A stretch of 36,160 nt of DNA from Hydrotalea sp. (lineage in GTDB: Bacteria; Pseudomonadota; Alphaproteobacteria; JASGCL01). Both the position numbers and the translations under genes were made by a program. How positions within the stretch are numbered: the first letter of the stretch is position 1; every line of letters starts with the position of its first letter. The stretch covers positions 1-36,160 of the forward strand of contig JASGCL010000009.1 of NCBI GenBank assembly GCA_030054115.1. The letters run 5' to 3'. Under the pieces are notes generated by a model. The model was not told where the DNA came from. It was given only the letters and a program-made list of their open reading frames with translations, and did no database searches. Below, one piece after another: positions 1-8,424 of this stretch.

Positions 1-150
1 CGCGAACATTACCCGGCGTAACAATTTATTTTATTAAAGAATGGCGTAAAAGCCTGTCTTGTCTTCAGCCGCCGACGAGGGTGGATTCGCCAGCAACCTT
101 TTCATAAAAAAACCCCATAATAATTTAAAAACGAATTCACGAACCCACCC

Positions 151-258
151 AAAAAACATGGTCGCTTCGCTCCCTGTTTTTATCCCTCGTCGGCGTGTGA
201 AACAAGGGGTGGGGAAAAACGTTTGTCGACCTGTCGGCGTGTGACACACGCCCACAGG
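151..258. repeat. Palindromic repeat module, copy 1
   Basis: This copy contains two stem-loops. The first pairs 152-158 (AAAAACA) with 175-181 (TGTTTTT). The second pairs 230-234 (CCTGT) plus 236-242 (GGCGTGT) with 246-252 (ACACGCC) plus 254-258 (ACAGG), leaving a three-base loop and one mismatch. Between them lies CCCTCGTCGGCG (184-195), the exact reverse complement of positions 70-81. A related module is at 351-416, where the same core elements are contiguous. I see no protein-coding signal. It could be an interspersed palindromic element or part of a structured RNA. Confidence 0.6.
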
Positions 259-350
259 ATAGAGAAATAATGAGCGAGCATTGCGAGCGAATATATTTCT
301 CAGGTAGGTTAGACCCCACGTGCGAATCTGAAATGGTGACTAACCCCCCT

Positions 351-416
351 ATAAAACATAGTCGCTAACGCTCCTTGTTTTATCCATCCCGTCGGCGTGT
401 AACACACGCCAACGGG
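351..416. repeat. Palindromic repeat module, copy 2
   Basis: This copy has the same core order as the module at 151-258 but is more compact. Stem one pairs 351-358 (ATAAAACA) with 376-383 (TGTTTTAT). Stem two pairs 388-392 (CCCGT) plus 394-400 (GGCGTGT) with 404-410 (ACACGCC) plus 412-416 (ACGGG). Relative to copy 1, one A-T pair has become T-A in stem one and one T-A pair has become C-G in stem two, so pairing is kept while the sequence changes. A further shared block, CGCCGACGAGG, is found at 70-80 and 471-481. Confidence 0.6.
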
Positions 417-564
417 TATAACCACCCTTTTTTTTATGAGAAATTGCGCAAAGCCTCCCTTGCTGAAGACCGCCGACGAGGCTTTGTGGCATCGCCATCT
501 TCAGCGACGAAATTTCGGGAATAACGGATAGAGAGAGAGCGCGAGAAAAGGCTTCGCAATATAG

Positions 565-602
565 CCGCCCTATAACTACACTGCTTGAGGGCGGAATTTT
601 TT
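565..602 (+). terminator. Intrinsic terminator, plus strand
   Basis: A perfect 7-bp GC-rich stem, CCGCCCT (565-571) with AGGGCGG (588-594), has a 16-base loop and is followed by AA and six T residues (597-602). Read on the plus strand this is a textbook Rho-independent terminator. On the minus strand, downstream of tRNA-Asn, the hairpin lacks a T tract. Its direction implies a transcript arriving from positions before 565, although no gene is seen there. Confidence 0.65.
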
Positions 603-614
603 GATAGGATATAT

Positions 615-689
615 TGGCTCCGCGGGTAGGATTCGAACCTACGGCCAACCGGTTAACAGCCGATTGCTCTACCACTGAGCTACCGCGGA
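615..689 (-). tRNA. tRNA-Asn (anticodon GTT), CCA encoded
   Basis: Read on the minus strand, the acceptor stem TCCGCGG (683-689) pairs with CCGCGGA (619-625). The discriminator base is G at 618 and the CCA tail is encoded at 615-617. The D-arm (TAGCTCAGTGGTAGAGC), the anticodon loop CTGTTAA with GTT, and the T-arm GGTTCGAATCC are all present. The anticodon GTT reads AAY codons, so the tRNA carries asparagine. There is no intron and no sign of decay. Confidence 0.97.
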
Positions 690-730
690 ATAAATATTGC
701 TGTTTTTGCTGTAGCGAAAAAATCGCTTAG

Positions 731-760
731 TTGCAATGTATTTTATGAAGCAATTATATT
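731..760 (+). promoter_or_regulatory. Possible sigma70 promoter for the ABC operon
   Basis: TTGCAA (731-736) and TATATT (755-760) are separated by 18 bases, giving an untranslated leader of about 80 bases before the permease gene at 846. Match quality is moderate, and the site overlaps the proposed divergent tRNA promoter. Confidence 0.3.
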
Positions 761-768
761 GCCCTCAA
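740..768 (-). promoter_or_regulatory. Possible sigma70 promoter for tRNA-Asn
   Basis: On the minus strand there is a TTGAGG -35 (763-768), a 17-base spacer and a TAAAAT -10 (740-745). This would start transcription about 45 bases before the mature tRNA. The -35 matches the consensus at four of six positions and the -10 at five of six. It overlaps a possible plus-strand promoter for the ABC permease. Confidence 0.4.
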
Positions 769-845
769 GGCAAAAATTGCGCTATGGTCGGCTTAAAGAA
801 TGTTCGGGGATATTCGAAAGATATTGAGGGATATATTTTACCATC

Positions 846-2696
846 ATGCGGGCAAATAATTACACCATAACAAAGTTGGGGTTGGTCTTATTAAGCCTGC
901 TCCCCCTGTGGCCATTGCTGTGGCTGTTGTTCGCGCCGAACGCCGATGGTGGCCGCGCGAATTTTTTTGCCGACGTCGATTTCGCGGTCATCATCCCCTA
1001 TATCCTGACCAGCATCAACATGGTGGCGGTGATTGGCCTGTTGGCGGTGGCGATTGGCATATTGTTGGCCTGGTGGTTTGCATTTTTTACATTCCCGGGG
1101 AAAAAAATATTATCGTGGTTGGTGTTATTGCCCTTTGCCCTGCCGCCCTATATCTCGGCGATGGTTTATATCGAACAATTATCGCCGAGTGGTTGGTTGG
1201 GGCAACATCTGCAAGGGTTGTTGCATTTTTTGCACGCCACCAACCCGCGCGATTGGCGATTGGCGGCGGTGGTGCTGGCCATGTCTTTTTACCCTTATGT
1301 TTATTTGTTGGCGCGGGCGTTTTTGTCGTCATCGCACAGCCTTACCAGCCAGATTGAAATGGCGCGCGTCTTGGGTTATGCGCCGGCGCAATGTTTCTGG
1401 CGATTATTTTTGCCGATGATGATACCGCAAATGCTCGCCGGTTTTATTTTGGTCGGGTTAGAGGTCATGGCCGATTACGGCGCGATGAATTTTTTCGCCG
1501 TCAAAACATTATCGATGGGCATGTTCGACCTGTGGCTTAATTTGGGCCAGGTCGCCTACGCCCGTTATTTCTGTTTGGTGATTTTGTTGTGGGTGCTGTT
1601 GTTTTTGGCGATTGATTACGCGGTGCAGGGTTTTTATATCGATGGTTGGCGCGTCAAACGCAAATCAACCGCCGCCACCATGACGGCTGGGCACGGCGGC
1701 GCGCAACATCGCGCCATCACACCATCGCGCGGCAATATGATATTGATGTTGCTATTTATCTGGGGGTTGTTGTTATTTGCCTTTGGCTTGCCATTGTTGT
1801 CATTATTAAGTTGGTGGTTGCAACCATTGTTTCAGGGGACAAATGATTTCACGGCGAATGTTTTATCCAATATCTTGCCATGGTTGACGGCCATGGGCGA
1901 ATCGGTGCCAGCCATGTTTACCAGTTTCGGCTTCGCGCTGGTGGCCAGCGCGACCATGTTGTTGATTGTTTTGGCGATTGGTTTTGCCGAACGGTTGGCG
2001 CGCGCCAACCACCACGGCGGCAATATCGGCCTGATAAAATTGCCGCTGGTGGTTGGTTACGCCATGCCCGGGGTGGTGCTGGGCTTGAGCATATTGATTT
2101 TCAGCTTGAGCACTATCGATTTGCTGAGGCATTTTATTGGCAAGGGCGCGGCTGGCGTGGCCATCGACCACGGCACCTATAACATCATGCTGGGTGGGTT
2201 GTTGTTTTACGGCTATGTGGCAAAATTTTCGGCCAGCGCGTTCGGCGCGGTCAATGCCGGTTATCGCGCCATCGGCCCCAACCTGGACCAGGCGGCACGG
2301 GTATTGGGCCAACCGCCGATGGTTTTATTCGCCAATTATTTTTCGTATGGCATGGACGGTGTTGGCAATGACAAAAAAAACCATCGGTCAAAAAAATTTC
2401 CAAGAAAAATTCCAAGAAAAATTATCGGCGGGTTGTTGGGGGTGGTGCATTTGCCATTGTTGCGGCCGGCATTATTGTCGGCGTTTTTATTAACCTTTGT
2501 CGAGGTTATCAAGGAACTGCCCATCACGCTGGTCCTGCGCCCATTTGGTATTGAAACCCTGGCCTTAAGGCTTTTCACGCTGGTCAGCGACGAACGGATA
2601 AAAATGGCCGCCCTGCCCGCCCTGTTAATTATGTTGGTTAGCGGTTTATCGATTTGGCTAACCCGCGATTATTGGCTAAAAAGAAATGGCCTGTAG
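846..2696 (+). CDS. Fe(III)-type ABC transporter permease (FbpB-like)
   Basis: This 616-residue inner-membrane protein carries two fused permease domains, as in the FbpB/SfuB ferric-iron uptake family. The first coupling (EAA-type) loop begins MARVLGYAPAQ and is followed by EVMADYGAMNFF. The second begins near residue 481 (DQAARVLG), and the C-terminal part contains EVIKELPITLVLRPFG, which is characteristic of iron(III) permeases. About 35 extra lysine- and arginine-rich residues (roughly 497-531) split the second coupling loop just before HLPLLRP. The ATPase gene follows directly, implying an operon. No periplasmic binding-protein gene is in view, so the substrate (ferric iron is the best guess) is inferred from the family. 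No clear Shine-Dalgarno precedes the ATG. Confidence 0.88.
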   Translation: MRANNYTITKLGLVLLSLLPLWPLLWLLFAPNADGGRANFFADVDFAVIIPYILTSINMVAVIGLLAVAIGILLAWWFAFFTFPGKKILSWLVLLPFALPPYISAMVYIEQLSPSGWLGQHLQGLLHFLHATNPRDWRLAAVVLAMSFYPYVYLLARAFLSSSHSLTSQIEMARVLGYAPAQCFWRLFLPMMIPQMLAGFILVGLEVMADYGAMNFFAVKTLSMGMFDLWLNLGQVAYARYFCLVILLWVLLFLAIDYAVQGFYIDGWRVKRKSTAATMTAGHGGAQHRAITPSRGNMILMLLFIWGLLLFAFGLPLLSLLSWWLQPLFQGTNDFTANVLSNILPWLTAMGESVPAMFTSFGFALVASATMLLIVLAIGFAERLARANHHGGNIGLIKLPLVVGYAMPGVVLGLSILIFSLSTIDLLRHFIGKGAAGVAIDHGTYNIMLGGLLFYGYVAKFSASAFGAVNAGYRAIGPNLDQAARVLGQPPMVLFANYFSYGMDGVGNDKKNHRSKKFPRKIPRKIIGGLLGVVHLPLLRPALLSAFLLTFVEVIKELPITLVLRPFGIETLALRLFTLVSDERIKMAALPALLIMLVSGLSIWLTRDYWLKRNGL

Positions 2697-2740
2697 TTTT
2701 TAACACCCCCCCAAAAAAAATAAATTTTATAAATATAAAA

Positions 2741-3964
2741 ATGAGCAAAAAAGTTACGAAAAAATCAGCCGCATCATCACGCGCCATCAATGGGCCGGTG
2801 TTGGAATTTCGCAATGTCGATTTTGCCTATGGCGCGACGCACGGTCGGGCACCGCAAGAAAAAATATTGGACAGCTTATCCTTTGCCGTGCCGATGCGGG
2901 GGTTGATGTCGCTCCTCGGCCCGTCGGGCGCGGGCAAAACAACCATTTTGCGCTTGGCCCTGGGGTTGGAAAAACCCGACAATGGCGAGGTTTTTATCAA
3001 CCGCCAATTGGTGTCGAACAACCAATTTGTTGTGCCGCCCGAAAAACGGCGGGTGGGGTTGCTGTTCCAGGACATTGCCCTTTTCCCGCACCTTACGGTG
3101 TTTGACAATATTGCCTTTGGTTTAAACAACATTGGGTTAAACAACATTGGTTTGAACAATGGTAATGGTAATGGCGCGGCAAAAAATAGCAACCTTGCGC
3201 CGCTTGATAAAAAAAATATCGTCATGCGGTGGTTGGAACAAATTGGTTTGCCGGATTTTGGCAATCGCTACCCGCACCAATTGTCGGGCGGCGAACAACA
3301 ACGGGTTGCCTTGGCGCGCGCCCTGGCCCCGGGGAGTCGATTGATATTGATGGATGAGCCTTTTTCATCGCTCAACGAACGCACCCGCGATGACATGCGC
3401 AATTGGGTGCTGAATTTTTTGGCGGCGCGCGGCATTGCCGCCCTGATGGTTACCCATTCGGTCGAGGAAGCCATGTTCATGAGCGACAGCATCGCCGTGC
3501 TTTATAATAAAAAATTGCAACAACATGGCACGCCGGCCGATATTTATTATAACCCAAGTAATAAATTTGTCGCCACCATGTTCGGCGCGGTTAATCAATT
3601 TTATGCCGAGGTGCAACAGGGCCAGGTGACAACGCCGCTCGGCCAATTTACCGCCAACCACCAGGGCAAAAAATTTCACGACGGGCAAATGGTCGAGGTT
3701 ATCATCCGCGCCGATGCGGTTGATGTGCAACCAGAAAATAAAAACCTAACAAAAACCACAAACGAAAAAATTACCGGCACCATCACCGACGTGCGATTCC
3801 TTGGCCAACATTCATTGGTTACCTGGCGTATCGATGCAACCACCGCAACCAAAATTTACAGCCGCATCACCACCGACCAGGGGGGGGCAACCGCCCTCGC
3901 CAGCGGCCAGCGGGTGCAGGCCACGGTTGATAAAAAGGGCGTGTTTGTTTTCGCCAAACAATAA
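2741..3964 (+). CDS. ABC transporter ATP-binding protein (FbpC-like)
   Basis: This 407-residue ATPase energises the adjacent permease on its cytoplasmic face. Walker A is GPSGAGKTT near residue 60, the signature is LSGGEQQR near 180, Walker B is LILMDEP near 203, and the switch histidine is in MVTHSVEEA. The last 100 or so residues look like a TOBE-type regulatory domain, as in FbpC. The start chosen is ATG 2741, 44 bases after the permease stop. An in-frame ATG at 2654 would overlap the permease and add 29 atypical residues. An unusual Asn/Gly-rich insertion begins at residue 127 with three GLNN repeats encoded by 15-bp units (3119-3163), in the helical domain after the Q-loop. Confidence 0.9.
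   Translation: MSKKVTKKSAASSRAINGPVLEFRNVDFAYGATHGRAPQEKILDSLSFAVPMRGLMSLLGPSGAGKTTILRLALGLEKPDNGEVFINRQLVSNNQFVVPPEKRRVGLLFQDIALFPHLTVFDNIAFGLNNIGLNNIGLNNGNGNGAAKNSNLAPLDKKNIVMRWLEQIGLPDFGNRYPHQLSGGEQQRVALARALAPGSRLILMDEPFSSLNERTRDDMRNWVLNFLAARGIAALMVTHSVEEAMFMSDSIAVLYNKKLQQHGTPADIYYNPSNKFVATMFGAVNQFYAEVQQGQVTTPLGQFTANHQGKKFHDGQMVEVIIRADAVDVQPENKNLTKTTNEKITGTITDVRFLGQHSLVTWRIDATTATKIYSRITTDQGGATALASGQRVQATVDKKGVFVFAKQ
3119..3163 (+). repeat. 15-bp in-frame tandem repeat, three units
   Basis: Three 15-base units (3119-3133, 3134-3148, 3149-3163) encode GLNNI, GLNNI and GLNNG inside the ABC ATPase gene. A short GGTAAT repeat follows, giving GNGNG. Because the unit is a multiple of three, gain or loss of units keeps the frame. 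Confidence 0.85.
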
Positions 3965-4028
3965 ATAATTGGCGAGGCGACTTGCCGGCGCGACCCAAAA
4001 TAATTTTTATAAAAACATCATAGATTGG

Positions 4029-4058
4029 TTGACAAGCAACGCCGGTCGTGGCTATAAT
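4029..4058 (+). promoter_or_regulatory. Consensus sigma70 promoter for the MttB-family gene
   Basis: A perfect TTGACA -35 (4029-4034) and a perfect TATAAT -10 (4053-4058) are 18 bases apart. Transcription should start near 4065, leaving about 40 bases of leader before the ATG at 4104. This is the only promoter in the window with both hexamers matching the consensus exactly, and it separates this gene from the ABC operon upstream. Confidence 0.85.
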
Positions 4059-4103
4059 TGTTAAAATAAAATAAACAACCAAGAAGTTTTTCCAAAAAAT
4101 ATC

Positions 4104-5636
4104 ATGTCACGCAGAATGGGGGGTCGCGCTACAAGGGTTGCCGCAAGGCAAGCCCCGCTCGAGGTTGACCTCCAGCCCATTTGGCGCGGCATGAAATCTG
4201 GCCGTTTGTCGCTTTTCACAGCTGAGGAGCGGGAGCAAATCGCCGAAACCGCCTTTAATATATTGGAAAACATCGGCTTTGCCGAACCATTGCAATCGAC
4301 CATCGATTATTGCAGCAAATTGGGCGCGACCATGAAAAATGGCCGCCTCTGCTTCCCCAAAAACATGGTGAAGGATTGCGTGGCGATGGCCAACAAAAAA
4401 TTTACACTCTATGGGTTGGACCCCGAATGGGATTTGCAACCATATGACGAACGGGTTTATTACGGCACGGCCGGCGCGGCGGTGCATATGGTTGACCCAT
4501 ACACCATGGAATACCGCGAATCATTGTTGCAAGATTTGTATCAAGCGGCAAAAATTTGTGACCACATGGATAACATCCATTTTTTCCAACGCACCCTGGT
4601 GCCGCGCGATTTGCCCGACCCCTTGGACATGGATTTCAACACCTGTTATGCCTCGGTGCGCGGTTCGCGCAAACATGTTGGCACATCGTGGGTTGACCCA
4701 AAACATTTCGACCTTTCCTTGGCGATGCTTCATGAAATTGCCGGTGGCAAGGAACAATGGTTGGCACGGCCGTTTGTGTCGCAATCTTGCTGTTTTGTTG
4801 TGCCGCCATTAAAATTTGCGCAGGATGCTTGCCGTTGTTTGGAACGCGCCGCGTTGGAGGGCATGCCCATATTGCTGATTTCCGCTGGCCAAGCCGGTGC
4901 CACGGTGCCGGCCAGCCTGGCCGGTGCGGTCGCCCTGGCCACGGCCGAGGTATTGGCCGGGTTATGTTACGTAAATGCGGTCAAGGCCGGCGCGCCGGCG
5001 ATGTTTGGCACCTGGCCATTTGTTAGCGATTTACGGAGCGGCGCGATGAGCGGCGGTTCGGCCGAACAATCATTGTTGATGTCTGGCGTGGGTGAAATGG
5101 GCAAATATTTTGGTTTGATAAGCGCGGTGGCGTCGGGCATGGCCGATTCAAAAATTCCCGATTACCAAGCCGGCGCGGAAAAGGCCTATAACCATGCCAT
5201 CGTTGCGCAATCGGGCGCGAATTTGGTTTATGAATCGGCCGGCATGCACGCCAGCCTGCTCGGGTTTTGCCTCGAAAGTTTGGTGTTAGACAACGACCTG
5301 CTGGGTTCGGTTAGCCGCATCATCCGCGGGATTGAGGTCAATGACGAAACCTTAAGTTACGAAACCATCCGCTCGGTTTGCATCGACGGGCCTGGGCATT
5401 TCTTGGGGTCGGCGCAAACCCTGAAGGTCATGCAAAAAGATTATTTCTATCCGCAAACATTTGACCGCGCATCGCCCAAGGAATGGGCCGCCAACAACAA
5501 ACCAACCGCGTTGGATAAGGCGCGCGGCATCAAGGAAAAATTATTGGCTTTAGATCCCCATGGTTTTGTCGACCCCGCACTAGATAAAGAATTGCGCAAA
5601 CGCTACCCGATTAAATTGCCCGAGGCGCATTTGTAA
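4104..5636 (+). CDS. MttB-family (trimethylamine methyltransferase-like) protein
   Basis: This 510-residue protein is related to the corrinoid-dependent methyltransferases of the MttB superfamily (COG5598). The arginine-rich start, the segment TAFNILENIGF, and the glycine-rich barrel segment AGAPAMFGTWPFVSDLRSG followed by GEMGKYFG support this. The frame is open with no internal TAG, so it is a non-pyrrolysine homologue. The few such proteins with known function demethylate quaternary amines such as glycine betaine, but the substrate here cannot be read from sequence. No corrinoid-protein gene (MttC-like) lies nearby. It stands alone behind a strong promoter and runs convergently to clpB. 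No obvious ribosome-binding site precedes the ATG. Confidence 0.85.
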   Translation: MSRRMGGRATRVAARQAPLEVDLQPIWRGMKSGRLSLFTAEEREQIAETAFNILENIGFAEPLQSTIDYCSKLGATMKNGRLCFPKNMVKDCVAMANKKFTLYGLDPEWDLQPYDERVYYGTAGAAVHMVDPYTMEYRESLLQDLYQAAKICDHMDNIHFFQRTLVPRDLPDPLDMDFNTCYASVRGSRKHVGTSWVDPKHFDLSLAMLHEIAGGKEQWLARPFVSQSCCFVVPPLKFAQDACRCLERAALEGMPILLISAGQAGATVPASLAGAVALATAEVLAGLCYVNAVKAGAPAMFGTWPFVSDLRSGAMSGGSAEQSLLMSGVGEMGKYFGLISAVASGMADSKIPDYQAGAEKAYNHAIVAQSGANLVYESAGMHASLLGFCLESLVLDNDLLGSVSRIIRGIEVNDETLSYETIRSVCIDGPGHFLGSAQTLKVMQKDYFYPQTFDRASPKEWAANNKPTALDKARGIKEKLLALDPHGFVDPALDKELRKRYPIKLPEAHL

Positions 5637-5645
5637 TCCGGGATC

Positions 5646-5709
5646 GGCCTTTTTATCAGGCTGATTTATTAAACAGACTATGAGGCCGTTTTATCAAGGT
5701 CGATTTATT
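5646..5709. repeat. Short imperfect direct repeat between convergent genes
   Basis: Two related segments of about 25 bases, at 5646-5670 and 5684-5709, share the pattern GGCC, TTTTATCA, GATTTATT. They occupy the gap between the stop codons of the MttB-family gene and clpB. No function is evident, and neither copy forms a convincing terminator. Confidence 0.4.
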
Positions 5710-5779
5710 GGGCGGATTGAATATCACGCGGCTATTTGCTTTGCCTTGTGATTAGCCATTTCAGCGCACAATATCGCCC

Positions 5780-8320
5780 TTAATTTTTTCGTTCGCTGTC
5801 GAACGAAAATTTGTCTTTATTAAGCGAAATTTTTATCACATCGCCATCGACAAATTTATTTTGCAAAATGCCATTAGCAATTGGGTTTTGAATTTCGCGT
5901 TGAATAACCCGCCGCAATGGCCGCGCGCCAAACGCCGCGTCGTAACCCAATTCGGCCAAGCGCGCCACGGTGGCGGCGTCGTAAGTCAAGAATAATTTTT
6001 GCTCGGCCAATTTTTTTTCCAATTCGGCCAATTGAATTTTTACAATCGCCGCCATCGATTCCTTTGGCAAGCGATTGAACAGCAAAATTTCATCGATGCG
6101 ATTCAAAAACTCGGGGCGGAATTTGCCACGCAACAGGGCAAAAACCGATTCGCGCAATGATTCGATATCCTCGCCCTCGGGCAAATTGACCATCAGGTCT
6201 GCCCCGATGTTCGACGTCATAATCAGCAAGCAATTGGCAAAATTGACGGTGCGGCCCTGGCCGTCGGTCAAACGGCCATCGTCCAACACCTGGAGCAGGA
6301 TGTTAAAAACATCGGGGTGGGCTTTTTCTATTTCATCGAACAAAATTAATTGATAGGGCCGGCGACGCACCGCCTCGGTCAGGGTGCCGCCCTGTTCGTA
6401 ACCAACATAACCTGGCGGCGCACCGATAAGCCGCGCCACCGAATGTTTTTCCATATACTCGCTCATGTCGATTCTTATCATCGCCCGTTCATCATCGAAC
6501 AGGCTTTTGGCCAACGCCTTGCATAATTCGGTTTTGCCAACGCCGGTCGGGCCGAGGAACAAAAATGAGCCCTCGGGGCGATGGCGGTCGATAAGGCCGG
6601 CGCGGGCGCGTAAAATAGTTTCGGCCACCGCCTTGATGGCGGTTTCCTGTCCGACCACGCGCGACGATAATTCATTTGCCAAATTCAACAATTTTTCTTT
6701 CTCGCCGCTCAATAATTTTTCCACCGGAATGCCGGTGGTGCGACCAACCACAAAGGCTATATCCTTGTCGGTCACGGTTTCAAATGTTGTGTCGCCCGAT
6801 TTTGTTTCTTGCGCCTCCAGCTCTTTGGTCAATTTGGGAATGACGCCATATTGCAATTGGCCGGCCACTTCCAATTGGCCTTTGCGCTTGGCCTCGGCCA
6901 ATTGATGGTTGGCATTGTCCAAATCGGTTTTAATTTTTTTTAACGAAACAATCCGCACCTTTTGCTCCTGCCATTCTTTGGTCAGGGTGGTTTGTTCCTT
7001 TTCCAATTCGCCCAATTCTTTTTTAATCGCCGTGACTTTCTGCATCGATTCCTTGTCCGATTCTTTTTCCAACGCGCTCAATTCGATTTTCAATTGGATG
7101 ATTTTTCGGTCGAGTTGGTCAAGTGCCTCGGGCTTGCTATCCAGCACCATTTTTAACCGCGCGGTGGCTTCGTCGATTAAATCTATCGCCTTGTCAGGCA
7201 TGAATCGGTCAGTAATGTAACGATTCGATAATTCGGCCGCGGCGACAATCGCCGAATCGGCGATGCGCACGCCGTGGTGTTGTTCGTATTTTTCTTTCAA
7301 GCCACGCAAAATGGAAATGGTGTCGATGACCGATGGTTCGGCAACATAAACCTGTTGAAACCGCCGTGCCAGGGCCGGGTCCTTTTCAATATATTGGCGA
7401 TATTCGCTGAGGGTGGTTGCGCCGATGCAATGCAATTCGCCGCGCGCCAACATTGGTTTTAACATGTTGCTGGCGTCCATCGCGCCGTCGGCCTTGCCCG
7501 CGCCGACCAGGGTGTGCAATTCGTCGATGAACAAAATAATTTCGCCTTCCGATTTGCTGATTTCTTGTAACACCGCTTTCAATCGTTCTTCAAACTCGCC
7601 GCGAAATTTTGCGCCGGCAATCAAGCTGGCCAAATCGAGCGATAGTAATTTTTTGTTTTTTAAATTATCCGGCACATCGCCCGACGCAATGCGCAACGCC
7701 AGCCCCTCGACGATCGCGGTTTTACCAACCCCGGGCTCGCCAATCAGCACCGGGTTGTTTTTGGTGCGGCGCGCCAGCACCTGCATCGCGCGGCGAATTT
7801 CATCCTCGCGCCCGATAACCGGGTCGAGTTTTCCATTGCGCGCCTTTTCGGTTATATCGTCGGCGTATTTTTTTAAGGCAGTTTTTTGCCCGCCCGCATC
7901 GCCACCGCCGACGCTCAAGTTTTTTTCCAATTTCTTTAAATCAACCTTTGCCGCCACCATCGCCTTGGTTTCGGGCAAATCGGGCTGGCTGGCAAAGGTC
8001 AACAATAAGGCCTCGGGCGAAATTTGTTCGATGGATTTTTGGCGCGCGACTTTTTTCACCGCCTCCATCACCTTGGCAAAACTTGCGTCGAGCGATAAAT
8101 TATTACCGGCCGGCAGGCTCGACAGAATTTTTTCCAATTGTTTTTCCAACAGGGCGACATCGCCACCCGCCTGGTGAATCGCCTCAACAATTTCCGATTG
8201 TTCGAGTAACGCCAACAACAAATGGCCAGCCGCCAGGCGGCTGTGGTTATTGGCCAATGCCTTTTGCTGGGCGGTTTGCACCGCCATCTGCGCCAAATCG
8301 TTAAAATTTTCTAAATTCAT
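5780..8320 (-). CDS. clpB: ClpB disaggregase
   Basis: This is the cytoplasmic AAA+ chaperone that, with DnaK, pulls proteins out of heat-induced aggregates. Its 846 residues are close to the usual length of about 860. The order is an N-terminal Clp repeat domain (1-140), the first AAA+ module with Walker A GEPGVGKT at 194-201 and Walker B ILFIDE, a coiled-coil middle domain rich in Lys and Glu (about 400-520) that distinguishes ClpB from ClpA and ClpC, and the second AAA+ module with GPTGVGKT near 590 and [11 protein letters not shown]. All catalytic motifs appear intact. The gene has its own heat-shock promoter at 8373-8401, and a weak AGAAAG precedes the ATG. Confidence 0.98.
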   Translation of the reverse strand: MNLENFNDLAQMAVQTAQQKALANNHSRLAAGHLLLALLEQSEIVEAIHQAGGDVALLEKQLEKILSSLPAGNNLSLDASFAKVMEAVKKVARQKSIEQISPEALLLTFASQPDLPETKAMVAAKVDLKKLEKNLSVGGGDAGGQKTALKKYADDITEKARNGKLDPVIGREDEIRRAMQVLARRTKNNPVLIGEPGVGKTAIVEGLALRIASGDVPDNLKNKKLLSLDLASLIAGAKFRGEFEERLKAVLQEISKSEGEIILFIDELHTLVGAGKADGAMDASNMLKPMLARGELHCIGATTLSEYRQYIEKDPALARRFQQVYVAEPSVIDTISILRGLKEKYEQHHGVRIADSAIVAAAELSNRYITDRFMPDKAIDLIDEATARLKMVLDSKPEALDQLDRKIIQLKIELSALEKESDKESMQKVTAIKKELGELEKEQTTLTKEWQEQKVRIVSLKKIKTDLDNANHQLAEAKRKGQLEVAGQLQYGVIPKLTKELEAQETKSGDTTFETVTDKDIAFVVGRTTGIPVEKLLSGEKEKLLNLANELSSRVVGQETAIKAVAETILRARAGLIDRHRPEGSFLFLGPTGVGKTELCKALAKSLFDDERAMIRIDMSEYMEKHSVARLIGAPPGYVGYEQGGTLTEAVRRRPYQLILFDEIEKAHPDVFNILLQVLDDGRLTDGQGRTVNFANCLLIMTSNIGADLMVNLPEGEDIESLRESVFALLRGKFRPEFLNRIDEILLFNRLPKESMAAIVKIQLAELEKKLAEQKLFLTYDAATVARLAELGYDAAFGARPLRRVIQREIQNPIANGILQNKFVDGDVIKISLNKDKFSFDSERKN

Positions 8321-8372
8321 TTTTTATCTTTCTGACAAATGGTGGCGATGCCATCACCACCAGTCGATTAAG

Positions 8373-8401
8373 ATATGGGAATGAAAAATATTTTTTTCAA
8401 G
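8373..8401 (-). promoter_or_regulatory. Sigma32 (RpoH) heat-shock promoter of clpB
   Basis: On the minus strand CTTGAAA (8395-8401) and CCCATAT (8373-8379) are separated by 15 bases. This matches the classical RpoH consensus (CTTGAAA, 13-17 bases, CCCATnT) and lies correctly placed about 50 bases before the clpB ATG. It fits the known heat-shock control of clpB. It lies between the stop codon of the DUF3108-like gene and clpB, so clpB can be transcribed independently of that gene. Confidence 0.85.
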
Positions 8402-8424
8402 TAGCGATAAAAAATATTTATAAA

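Larger units (their letters stand above)
1..614. other. Gene-free stretch with palindromic repeats
   Basis: No recognisable protein gene is present. Short open frames on both strands cross the repeats but give arginine-rich or low-complexity translations with no family resemblance. The stretch holds the two palindromic modules, the shared CGCCGACGAGG block near 70 and 471, and a plus-strand intrinsic terminator at 565-602. It may be a decayed region carrying interspersed repeats or a transcribed noncoding region. I saw none of the diagnostic sequences of RNase P RNA, tmRNA, SRP RNA or 6S RNA. Confidence 0.5.

Noticed and set aside
34-255. Arginine-rich open frames on both strands at the left edge
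   Set aside because: They run through the palindromic repeats, show no family likeness and have no ribosome-binding site, so they are probably repeat-derived.
349-675. Minus-strand frame of 108 codons overlapping tRNA-Asn
   Set aside because: It begins inside the tRNA gene and continues through the terminator and repeats. It is not a plausible gene.
2654-2740. Upstream ATG start for the ABC ATPase
   Set aside because: It would overlap the permease and add 29 residues unlike the family. ATG 2741 is closer to the normal start.
5723-5752. Hairpin (ATCAC with GTGAT) between MttB-family gene and clpB as a shared terminator
   Set aside because: The stem is interrupted and neither strand has a T tract after it.
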